Part shown: positions 34,346 through 45,200 of the stretch, piece after piece | How the letters are laid out: the number at the start of each line of letters is the position of its first letter | How positions within the stretch are numbered: the stretch's first letter is position 1 | Assembly (NCBI GenBank): GCA_030847615.1 | Contig: JAUMIR010000001.1 | Location: 259,717,187-259,781,186, forward strand | Direction: 5' to 3' | From: Gambelia wislizenii | Lineage: Eukaryota > Chordata > Lepidosauria > Squamata > Crotaphytidae | Length of the DNA stretch: 64,000 nucleotides | Made by a program: the position numbers and the translations under genes | The notes under the pieces: generated by a model | What the model was told of the DNA's origin: nothing | Database searches by the model: none | What the model saw: the letters and a program-made list of their open reading frames with translations, nothing else

Positions 34346-35227
34346 ACATCTGGAGTCACACACCTCCTTCAGCAGTACAGGAACAGGTTTGGTTAAACCT
34401 GAGGCTTACCCCACCCCTGATGTGGCCTTGCATAAAATATCAGGTACTGCCTCTGCTTTTAAACCTACCTCTAAGATACCCTTTGGCTGTCCCAAATGAT
34501 CCTCAGTCCTCCTGCATTTTAAATGTCCCAGTTTCTCTTTCCTCCTCTCAATTCCCCTTTGTCCTCATCTTACTTCTGTTGCTGCAAACTGTGTCAAAGT
34601 ACAACCCTAGTTTGAACCCATTCAACTCAGGGGAGAGGGGTGGAGTCTTGCCCTTCCCAGTAGGCTCAGGAGAAAGCAAACTGCTGCAGCCTCTCCTTGC
34701 TTGCCTGTTCTTCCTCAATACCTTTTGCCATCTTGGCCACATTCTGATGTTGGTTGGCCACGAGTTCTAATTTTCATCCGTGAAATGTTAGAAGGTAAGC
34801 TGCAGGTACGCTACCAGAGGAACTCTGGTGGCCTAAACTATGATTTCTTTAAATGAGCCACCGTTGTGTGGAGAAGCTAAAGGCACAACCCCAGTTCTTA
34901 TCAGCTCCCCTCAGCCTAGCCAACTGGGAGGGAGGGTGAAAGTAGTAGTTCATCAACATCCGGGGCGGGAACGGGATCTGGTCGGATACAACAAAGAACC
35001 CTGGAAATGGCTATTTCTATTCTGCGTGAAACTGTACCATAACTAGGATATGAAAGCCGATGCACTAAACTGGTGTAACTAATGCAAACAAAATAGCCCA
35101 CACTGTTACAAACACAAAAAATGGAGCCAGAATTGCATGAGTGTCAGTGTGAAGGCATATACGCACAGCCACTTATACCATACAATGGGGCGGTCTAACA
35201 GTTCTTACAAGCACCAATAGCATAATG
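34346..35227. other. Intergenic, nothing recognised
   Basis: Moderately GC-rich sequence without recognisable exons or repeat families. Confidence 0.45.
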
Positions 35228-35844
35228 CAGTGGTTCTTAACCTGTGGTCTGGGGACCCCCAGGGGTCCGCAATGTCCTCACAGGGGGTCCGCAATGTCCT
35301 CACAGGGGGTCCGCAAAGGCTTTCAGTCTGCTCAGCACACATGACAGGAGCCAAGGGAAAGGCTGGCTGGCTTGGTCTGCACATTGCCATTCAATCTGCT
35401 TCAGTCACACATTTTCAGGAAGGAGCAAGAGAAAAGTCTTCCCTCCAGTGCCTCTGATGGAAGGTTTAATGGATGGTGCAATTGTATTATTATTTATTAC
35501 AGTAGGACCCCCATATCTGCTGGGGATTGGTTCTGGGGGGGGGCTGTGGATACCGAAAACAGTGGATAATAGCAAAAATAATGGGATTTCCAGTTTAAAA
35601 TACCATAGAGTTGCCTTGGGGATGTAGAAAATGGCTAGAGAGGACATTTTCTAGGAAGACTCTATGATAGGTGTGCTGTTTTGTGTCCCGTGGATAACTG
35701 AATCAGTGGATAGGGGGGGTCCTACTATATTATGATTAGGTATTATTGTTGTTAGGGTTTTAAATCTTGAGTTAAGTCTTGGGGGTCCACGGCAATAAAA
35801 CATATTTAAAGAGGGTCCCTGGTAAATAAAAGATTGAGCCACTG
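35228..35844 (+). mobile_element. hAT-like MITE, copy A, split by a Tigger-like MITE
   Basis: CAGTGGTTCTTAACCTGTGG at the left and TTGAGCCACTG at the right form the terminal inverted repeats. The body ('gggaaaggctggctggcttg', 'agttaagtcttgggg') matches copy B at 36674. The flanking 8-mers (GCATAATG, ATATAAGG) agree at 5 of 8 positions, a possible decayed duplication. 'ggggtccgcaatgtcctcac' is locally repeated near 35270-35310. Confidence 0.72.
35500..35727. mobile_element. Tigger-like MITE, copy 4, nested in hAT-like MITE
   Basis: CAGTAGGACCCCCATATCTG at the left and the inverse GGGGGGTCCTACT at the right, with TA on both sides (35498-35499, 35728-35729). It splits the host MITE, so it is the younger insertion. 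Confidence 0.75.
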
Positions 35845-35971
35845 ATATAAGGTAATCACGGTATCCTATGTGGCCTAAAAACAAGAGAAACGCATCTGCT
35901 TCTCTCGGCCAGTGTCCCAAAGGGAGGAGAGTGGCTTCACCCTCCTCATCTACTCAAGCCTTTGTCACCCA

Positions 35972-35983
35972 CGCGCATGCGCA
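35972..35983 (+). promoter_or_regulatory. NRF1-type site in GTF3C3 promoter
   Basis: CGCGCATGCGCA is a perfect fit to the palindromic NRF1 consensus (YGCGCAYGCGCR), 130 bp upstream of the ATG. Confidence 0.65.
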
Positions 35984-36112
35984 GCCTCCGCGCCTCACCC
36001 GCCCTTTCCCGTCCCAGTCGGACTGTTCTAAGCGAGGGACCATTGGTCCGTCGCGAAATAGGTCCGCCTTGTAACGTAGCCTTGGGAACCTTTGGGCTTC
36101 ACCGCGCGCAAA

Positions 36113-36214
36113 ATGTCGGGTTTCAGTCCCGAGCTCATTGAGTACCTGGAAGGGAAAATTTCCTTCGAGGAGTTCGAGCGCCGTCGAGAAGAGCGCAAAA
36201 GCCGCGAGAGGAAG
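36113..36214 (+). CDS. GTF3C3: GTF3C3 exon 1
   Basis: 34 codons from ATG to ERRREERKSRERK. The donor GTGAGG begins at 36215, phase 0. The ATG context is CAAAATGTC and the start matches the vertebrate N-terminus. Confidence 0.95.
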
Positions 36215-39200
36215 GTGAGGCCTCCCTGCCCGTCTCTGTAGCGCCGCCATAGCCGCCGCCTCCCTGCCCTTTGCTTGGTCTCGGCTGCTTACCGTCTCTA
36301 CAAAAACCTCCTTTTGGCGGGCGGGCTGGGGTGTGTGTGGAAATTGCAAAATTGTAGCATGAGGGCGGGGAAGCGATAATTTTAGGCTCCCCTGCAACGC
36401 TTTATTTGGGGGGCCCCATATGTTTATCTCAGGTCAGTGTAACCTAACCAAATCTAACTTAACCTATTCACAGTACAGGATATTCAGATTATTACTAATA
36501 ATGTATTTGCGGGAGGAGAGTTACAATGGGGTCCCCCACAATGACTGCAGGTGCTACAGGGCCCTTAAACCGGCCCTGCTCGATCCTGTGCATGCCTTTT
36601 CTAGAATAAATTGCACAGACACCGCTGGGGCTTGTTCTTTAGTCAAGGTACAAAGGATGGTAGCCTTATAGGGCAGTGGCTCTCTTTTTTCCCCTTTAAA
36701 ATTTAAAATATCTTTTGTTGTTGCAGATCCCCAAGATTTAACTCAAGATTTAAAACAACAACAACAATATAATGCCTAATAATAATAATAATACAATTAC
36801 ACCACCCATGAAACCTTCCCTCAGAGGCATTGGAGAGGGAAGGAAGACTTTTCTCCAGCTTCTTCTTGTAAGTTTGTGGCTGGAGTGTACTGAATGGCAG
36901 TGCACAGGCCAAGCCAGCCAGCCTTTGCCTTGGCTCCTGTCACGTGGCCACCCCACTGTAGGCAGGAGGTGGGCCAAGCAGCCTTCAAGCCCTTCTGGAC
37001 CCCCTGTGAGGAGATTGCAGCCCCTTGGGGGTCCCCGATCCCCAGGTTAAGAACCACTGTTATAGGGCAGTCCTCCTAGGCACGTCTACTCAGAAGTAAG
37101 TCCAGTTAAATGGGGCTTACTCGTAGGTAAGTGGGTATAAGAACGTAGCCTAAATCTCTCCCCCTGCCCCCTTTCCTTGGAACTGTGGAAGTTCTGTGTG
37201 GAGACTAAGGAGTCTATATCCTTGCAAAACTACACCCACTACAGCCGGGATATTTCAGAGAATGTCATAAAGGCTAAACCAGATTAAACAAACTGCATAT
37301 TTTGTAGTGAGATTGTACATTTCCCATAATACTACAAAATGATCTACATCACAAATGGATCATTGTACTCCGAGATAATGAATTCTCAGCTTTTCTGCTC
37401 TCAAGTACTTAAGTGGTTTCAGAGCCCACTTCATCTCTAGATGCATGTATTAAAAGCAACAGCGCACTCACTCCCAACTCTGTGCTGAGTGGTTTGCTCA
37501 TCATGTCCTTCACATAATTCAGCTTTCCACCCCTAGCTATTTGATTTAATATGAATTACTGCATTAAAGATGATGATACCTTTATTTGTATGGTGGTAAC
37601 CAAAGAAGTCAGCATGGCATAGTGGTTTGAGTCCTGGACTGCAACTCTGGAGACCAGGGTTTGAATCCTTTCTCAGCCATGAAACCCTACTGGGTGATCC
37701 TGGACAAGTCACACACTCTCAGCCTCAGAAAACCCCATGATAGATTCACCTTAGGATCACCATAAGTTGGAAACAACTTGAAGGCACACAACAACCAAAG
37801 TGATTAGTAGTGTTCTGGTCCCCCCCCCCATGTGCCCTTTTCTGAGGAAAAGGAGTAGGAAAACTTTGAAAATCACATAGTTTAGGAGATTCTCTGTATG
37901 AGATTTAATGCACAGCTAATTAGCTATACCTTTTTAGTAGAAAAGGATGAGCCCATAGCCATTTCCTGTACTAGCATTCAGCAGATAAAATTAAACGCAA
38001 GTAATTCACTTGGTCAACAAGGAAAGAAAACAAAAATCCTAAACTATGTAAAGTTGAAGGCTTTCATGGCCGACATTCATAGATTTTCCTTGGGTTCTTT
38101 CCAGGCTGTGAGGCCGTGTTCTGGAAAAGTTTCTTTCTGACGTTCATCTGCATCTGTGAATGGCATCTTCAGAAAATGGTTGAGTAGGAGTGTGTATGGA
38201 GTTTATATGCTGTTGGGGAGTGTATGTAAATTTATGTATTTGAATGGTTAGTTTCTGGGTATAGAAATGCAAGGCTCCTTAGTGTCCGTTTGGCTAATGG
38301 TTGGTTGATGGGCCAGTATCTGCTGGAAATCCCCCTGTCCCTGGCTGGAATTCCTTTGTAAGTGTTGAGTTTTTATTCTATTGTCTTTCAAAACTGGGAG
38401 CCAGGTTTTGTTTACTTTTAGGGTTTCTTCTTTCCTGTTGAAGTTATCCAGGTGTTTGTGGATTTCAGTGGCTTCTCTGTGCATTCTGACATGATAGTTG
38501 TTGGCCTGGTCCAGAATTTCTGTGTTTTTTAAATAACATTTTGTGTCCAGGTTGGTTTATAACATGTTCTGCTACTGCTGATTTTTCTGGCTGGCCCAGT
38601 CTGCAGTGTCTCTCATGTTTGGTGGTCCCTATGTAAACTTGTCCACAGCTGCATGGTATGTGGTAAACTGCTACAGCTGTGAGAGGCAGCTGCAATAGAA
38701 TAAAAGCTCAATAGAATAAAAACTCAACACTTGTTATTACAAAGGAATTCCACCCAGGGACGGTGATTTCCAGCAGTTAATGGCCCATCAACCAACCATT
38801 AGCCAAACGGACACTAACGAGCCTTGCATTTCTATACTCAGAAACTAACCATTCAATTACACAAATTTACATACACTCCCCAACAGCATATAAACTCCAT
38901 ACACACGTCTACTCAACTACCGTATATTCCGGCGTATAAGACGACTGGGCGTATAAGACCCCCCCCCCAATTTCCAGCCAGGCTTAGGCTTAGGCATATA
39001 TTTGCCATATAAGACCCCCCCCCCAATTTGACTGGCTGGCTGACTGGCTGGGGGAACCTTGCCAGCTGATCCTCTTTGTTTCCCAACTCAGGAGGATCTC
39101 CTCTTGAGTTAGGAAAGTGAACAGGATCAGCTGGCAGGGCTCTCCCAGCCAGACCCTCTCTTCAATCTTCCAGTCAAACTTGACTGGAAGGTGGAGGAAA

Positions 39201-42200
39201 GGGGCGAAAATGCCCAGTTTGCCTCAGCAGCCCCCTTCCCTCCGTCTTGGCTCTTCCGAAGGGGACCAAGGTGGGGGAAGCGGGGCAGGCGCGGCAAATC
39301 CCTAGATTCGCCCCCTCTCTCCACCTTCAAGGAAGGTGGGGAGAATGGGCAAAGATGCCCCGTTTGGCTGCATAGCCCCGATCCCTCCTTCTGGGCTCCC
39401 TTCCGATGGGAGCCCAGGAGGAGGACGCAGGGGCTGTGGGCTGTGGAGTCAAACCCGGGATTCGCCCCCTCTCCCCACCTTCAAGGAAGAGGGAGCGAAT
39501 CTAGGGGTTTAACTCCGCAGCCCCGATGCCTCCTTCTGGGCTCCCTATGCAAGGGAGCCCAGAAGAAGGCATTGGGGCTGCAGAGTTAAACGGGGCATCT
39601 TCGCTCGCTCCCCCCACCTTCCTTGAAGGTGGGGAGAAGGGGCAATGATGCCCCGTTTGGCTGCACAGCCCCGATCCCTCCTCCTGGGCTCCCTCCTGGA
39701 ATGGAGCCCAGGAGGAGGATGCGGACAGCCTCCGCATCCTCCTCTTGGGCTTCCTTCCAGGAGGGAGCCCAGAAGGAGGGATCGGGGCTGCAGAGTTAAA
39801 CGGGGCTTCTTTGCTCCTTCTCCCCACCTTCCTTGAAAGTGAGGAGAAAGAGCAAAGCTAGGGCTTTAACTCTGCAGCCCCGATGCCTCCTTCTGGGCTC
39901 CCTTGCAGAGGGAGCCCAGAAGGAGGGATGGGGGCTGCAGAGTTAAATGGGGCTCCGTTTGCAAAGAAGCAGGAGGTTCGCTCCGTTTGTGAAGAGGCAG
40001 GAGATAGGCAGGGAGGAGAAGCAAAGTATATCCGGCGTATAAGACGACCCTCAATTTTGGAGGGCACTTTATACACCGGAATATACGGTATTCTCTGAAT
40101 ATGCCAGCCACAGATGCAGGTGAAACATCAGTAAGAAACTTTTCCAGAACACGGCCTCACATCCCGGAAAGAACCCAAGGAAAACCCCAAACTAATTTGT
40201 CACCTGTTTTTGCTTTTAAATCTTAGTGTTTTATTGCAATTAAATAATGTGTGAAAACATGGGCCGTATGTTGTCTGTGTTTTTTTTTTCCAGGCTGTGA
40301 GGCTGTGTTCTGGAAGAGTTTATTCCTGACGTTTCGCCTGCATCTGTGGCTGGCATCTTCAGAGAATGGTTGGGTAGGAGTGTGTGTGTGGGGGGGTTAT
40401 ATACTATGAGCCCCTGTTGGAGAGGCCCATTCAAATACACAAATTTTCATATCCTCTCCAACAGGGGCTCACAGTATATAACCCCCCCCCACTCCTACCC
40501 AACCATTTTCTGAAGATGCCAGCCACAGATACAGGCAAAACATCAGGAATAAATTCTTCCAGAACATGGCCTCACAGCCTGGGAAAAACCCACAGACAGC
40601 CTATGGATGCTGGCTGTGAAAGTCAACTTCACCTGGGCCATATGGTTTAAAAACAAAATCTCAAGACACTATCCACAACATCTAAAACAAATCTCAAATC
40701 TCATATTATTTTTTAGATATCAGGTAGAGATACATGATTTTGATCTTCATGTGTAAATTCTTATAAAACCTTCTTTATTCTTTCTGTAAGAACTGAAGTA
40801 AATATTTTATAGTCATTATACAGTAAGAAGATAGGTCTGTAATTATTTGTCTTCATCAATTATTTGTCTTCTTTTGGTATTAATGTTATCACCGATGCTT
40901 CCCAGGTTCCTGAAATCTTCCTTGCCTTAAAATCGAATTAAAAGTCCTTTGTAGTGACACTTGAAGTTCTTGTTCAAAGCACTTATAATAAAGAACGGTT
41001 AGACCATCTGGTCCAGGTGCTTTACCAATCCTTGCTCTCGCTATTGCATCTGAAATCTGCAAAGAAATTGGAGCATTGAGCTGCTGTTTTTGTTTGTATG
41101 AAATGGGTTGCAAATTCTGTTTTTGTATATAATCTTCAATCTTCCCTGTTGGTATATTTTTCTTCTTACATAAGCCAGAATAATATTTGTGAAATATTTT
41201 TAATGTATTCGAATTATTTGTAACAACTTAACCTTTCTCTTGAATCCCAGAAATTATTTTTTTTCCTCACTCTCCTTTCTCAATTTATACACCAGCCATT
41301 TGCCTGGTTTATTAGCAAATTCATTTCCCCCCCATTTCATATAAGATACCATCTTCTCCATCTCATTCACCAACAGCGTAGGTAACTGTGACTGGAACAT
41401 TTTAATCTGTTTATTCAATGATAATGGCTTTATTACTTCCAGGACCAAAAGTCTCATACCTCTCAGTACCAGTTGCAGAACAGCAGGAGAGTCCTGTTGT
41501 TTTCATGTCCTGCCAGTGGGCTTATTTATTTATTTTATTTAGAGTATTCTCTCCCTCCAAAGGCAGGGCGGTGGCAGTTGGGTTGAAGGAGGGCCTTTCA
41601 CCTGCTTCTGGACCCAGGCCTGATGGTGTCTGCATGCCTCTTCTTCTCTTCCTCCAAGGGCATCTCAGAGGCATCTGTTGGGCCATGTGAAAAATTGGAT
41701 AGCGAAGTAAATAGCCCTTTGATCTTGATCCAGCAGGGCTTTTCCTACATCCTTAAGAGTACACACCATTCTGAAATACTGAGATGAACAAATAGTGCAG
41801 GAGTTAACATATTTTTCCTCTGAAGAAAGGTCTATGCTTTGTTTTGAACACTTTTTCCAGGATTTAAATGTTACTCTCTTTTGCATCTGCTGAAATCTTG
41901 GGCAGCACATTCACTACATTTGTTGAGGTGTCAATTTTCTTCTCTTTGTGTTGAATTGGGGAGTCTAGAGGCTCAGTCTATAATAATAATAATAAAATTT
42001 TATTTCTATCCCGCCCCTCTGCAACGCAATTGGGGCGGCTTACAATATAAAAACTCCATAATCACAATACCCTAACCCACCCACCCCTTAAAATAATATT
42101 AAATTATGAAGGATTAAAAACATACAATAATTAAAAATATATAAGTTAGAAGAAAAAAATTAAAACATACAATCACAGCCAGAATGGACAGCCGAGTCTT

Positions 42201-45200
42201 GGGCCGGGATAATTATTCAGGAAAGGCCTGCCGGAAAAGAGCTGTCTTGACAGCTTTTTTAAAGCTGTCTAAGGTGGTAATAAGACGGATCTCGTCCGGC
42301 AGGCCATTTCATAATCTGGGAGCAGCAGCAGAGAAGGTCCTCTGGGAGGTCACCGACAGCCTTGTTTTCATAGGCTGTAACAGATTCCTCCCAGAGGACT
42401 GAAGTGCGCAGGGAGGGTCATACGGAAGGAGGCGGTCCCAGAGATAAGTTGGACCCAAGCCATGTAGGGCTTTGAAGGTCATAACCAACACCTTGTACTG
42501 TGCCCGGAAACTAGGCAGCCAGTGGAGAGCTTTTAGCACAGGTGTTATATGCTGTCTTCTGGAAACGCCAGAAATCAACCTGGCTGCCATGTTCTGAACT
42601 AGTTGAAGTTTCCGAGTCAAGCACAAGGGTAGCCCCATGTAGAGCGCATTACAGAAATCCAGACGGGAGGTTACCAGCGCATGTACCACAGTTTCAAGGT
42701 CCCTAGTTTCCAGGAAAGGGCGCAGCTGGCATATCAGCCTAAGTTGATAACAGGCACTCCTGACCGTTGCATTAACCTGATTAGTCATCTGGAGCGACGG
42801 ATCCAGGAGCACCCCCAGACTGCGAACACAATCCTTGGAGAAGAGTGTAGTTCCATCCAGGATTGGAAGTTGTATTCCCAGACCTGGTTTCGGGCCTGTA
42901 ACTGTTAGTACTTCCGTTTTGTCTGGATTCAGTCTCAATTTGTTTTTCCTCATCCAGTCCATTACTGCTTTAAGACAATCATTGAGAGGAGAGACACCAT
43001 CTGAAGTTGAAGCTGATGACCGAGACATGGAGAAGTATATCTGGGTGTCATCAGCATACTGATGACACCGCACTCCATGCCTCCGAATGATCTCTCCCAG
43101 CGGCTTCATATAGATGTTAAATAGCATCGGGGACAGGATGGCACCCTGAGGAACGCCACAGTTAAGCTCTATTCTGGTAGAGCAACTGTCCCCGAGCCTC
43201 ACCCTCTGGGATCTGCCCGAGAGGAAGGAACGGAACCACTGCAAGGCAGTGCCTCCAATTCCTAACTCCCTCGGGATCCAAGAGGATGGAATGGTCTATT
43301 GTATCAAAGGTTGCTGAGAGGTCCAAGAGCACTAACAGGGTCACATTACCCCTGTCGATCCCCAAGCGGAGGTCTGTTCTTGATCTGTCTGTAACAGAAC
43401 AATAACATTATCCTTGAAATATAGCACAATGTAAGAGGTGTTGTTATACAGCGCTTAAGCGCCCACAAACTCATTCCAGCTATTATCACTATTATTTGAG
43501 TTTAACAAATGCTCTTTTAAAATTGCTAAAGCTCTTTAATGTCGATAATGCACTTAGTAATGAGCTTTTTTGGATGGTCACAAACTCTTGAAGCAGGGGC
43601 CCAACCACAGTGTTAGGACAGAAGAAGCTGCTTCTAGTAGAAGCAATTGAGAGTAGATGAAGAGTGGTTGAGCATTGACAGGGGGAGTGTGTCCCTGCTG
43701 TGCTTTTGGGCCTTTCAATATTAATCAGTACCATCAACCATGGTATCCTTCTGGAATGCCTGAGGGATCTGGGAATTGGAGGCACTGTGCTTCAGTGGTT
43801 CCGGTCCTGTCTCTCAGGCAGGTTCCAGATGGTGATGTTTAAGGAGAGCTGCTCCTCAAAAAAGGAGCTGTTGTATGGCATACCACAAGGTGCCATTCTA
43901 TCCCCAATGCTGTTAAACATCTATATGGAACTTCTGGGAGAGATCATCTGGAGGCATGGGGCGGGGTGCTATCAGTGTGCTGATGACACCCAAATGTATT
44001 TCTCCATGCCTTCAAAAACAGCCTCTGCTTAGTGTCTCTTCTGAATGAATGCCTGAAGAAAGGTAGTGGAATGGATGAGGAAAAACAAACTGAAGCTGAA
44101 TGCAGACAAGGCAGAGGTGCTTACTGTCAAGGGTACCAACCTGGGTTTAGAGGTGTGTCAGCCAATCCTGGATGAGGCTATACGTTCCCTGAAAGACTGT
44201 GTTTGCAAACCTGAGTGTGCCTCCTCTGGATCTGACACTCCAGATGACAGCTCAGATAGATGTGACAGCCAGGAGTGCCCATCAGCTTTGGCTGTTACAC
44301 CAGCTGGAGGATCTCAAGATGATAGTGCCCATGATTGTGACCTCAAGGCTGGTCTTCTGCAATGTGCTGTACGTTGGGGTACCTCTGTACCAAATTCAGA
44401 AACATCAGTTAGTTCAAAACATGACAGCTGGATTGGTTACTGGTGTACCTAGGAGTGAAAAATCATTCCACTGGCTGCCAATTACCGTGGGCCCTCGGTA
44501 TCAGTAGCCTGTGGATTTGAGCAACTGTAAATTAAAATTGAGAAATAGATTTTTTTTTAAAAACTGACCTGCGATCAACTGCTTGCTGTGCTGTGATTAG
44601 AAGCAACAAGCGGCTTCTTCAGGAACATGGTGAATGGTGGCAGGGGTGAGTGCTCCTGCTCATTCATGAGTGAGTGAGTGACATTACTGCTGCTGCCATT
44701 CTCCATGTCTTTTATAAGCTGCTTGCTGTGTTACAATTGCCAGCAGCAGCAGCAGCAGCAGCAGCAGCAAACTGCTTCTTCAGGAACATGGCAATTGTTG
44801 GCAGGGTGTGTGTGCTCCTGTTCATTCATTCATTTGTAAGTGAGAGCTACAGCCTAAACCATGCCACAGTAGCCTCCACTGCTGGCCTGGGGCCTCTTCT
44901 TGGGGTGGCTGCAGTCAATAGCAGGGAGTAATTTTAAATTTTAAATAGGGACTTGAGCATCTGTGTTTTTCGTATCTGCGGTCGGTGGTGTGTGTCCTGG
45001 AACCAAACCCCATGGATACTGAGGGCCCACTGTAGTTTCCAGGCAAGGTACAAAGTGTTGGTTGTTACCATAAAAGCCCTACATGGTTTGGGTTTGAGGT
45101 TGGACAAAGTGCAGCTCTCCAGATGATGCTGGACTGCAATTCCCATGATACCATTCACTGCTATCTAAGACTGATGGGAATTGCAGTCCAGCAGTATCTA

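Larger units (their letters stand above)
35930..36330 (+). promoter_or_regulatory. GTF3C3: GTF3C3 CpG-rich promoter
   Basis: A sharp rise in CpG dinucleotides spans the region just upstream of the start codon, exon 1 and the first part of intron 1. No TATA box is seen, as expected for a housekeeping subunit of TFIIIC. Confidence 0.7.
38047..40188. mobile_element. Penelope-like inverted-pair unit with GIY-YIG remnant, split by a DNA transposon
   Basis: The minus-strand arm (38047 to about 38700) holds a Penelope 3' end and the GIY-YIG region. The plus-strand arm (about 38705-38917, continuing at 40091-40188) repeats the same 3' sequence in inverse orientation. Both share 'ttagccaaacggacactaa' and 'ccaacagcatataaactcc'. 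AAACTA at 38041 and 40189 may be a short target duplication. A TA-flanked transposon at 38920-40088 cuts the plus arm. Confidence 0.72.
43660..45098 (+). mobile_element. L2 LINE fragment, older, split by a Tigger-like MITE
   Basis: The + strand encodes YGIPQGAILSPMLLNIYMEL, GCYQCADDTQMYFSMPSK (CADD, a decayed YADD), NKLKLNADKAEVLTVKG and LVQNMTAGLVTGVPR. After the MITE at 44485-45032 it resumes with ARYKVLVVTIKALHGLG. Several frameshifts are present. It faces away from the L2 at 41980. Confidence 0.8.

Noticed and set aside
37606..37792. Possible tRNA gene because of box A and box B
   Set aside because: No complete cloverleaf is visible. The head continues into a SINE body and BovB-like tail with target duplication, so it is a SINE; the same holds for 59509-59790.
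39355..39960. CRISPR-like or satellite array
   Set aside because: The repeated units are palindromic pairs of varying spacing inside TA-flanked TIRs in a vertebrate genome. There are no uniform spacers and no cas genes.
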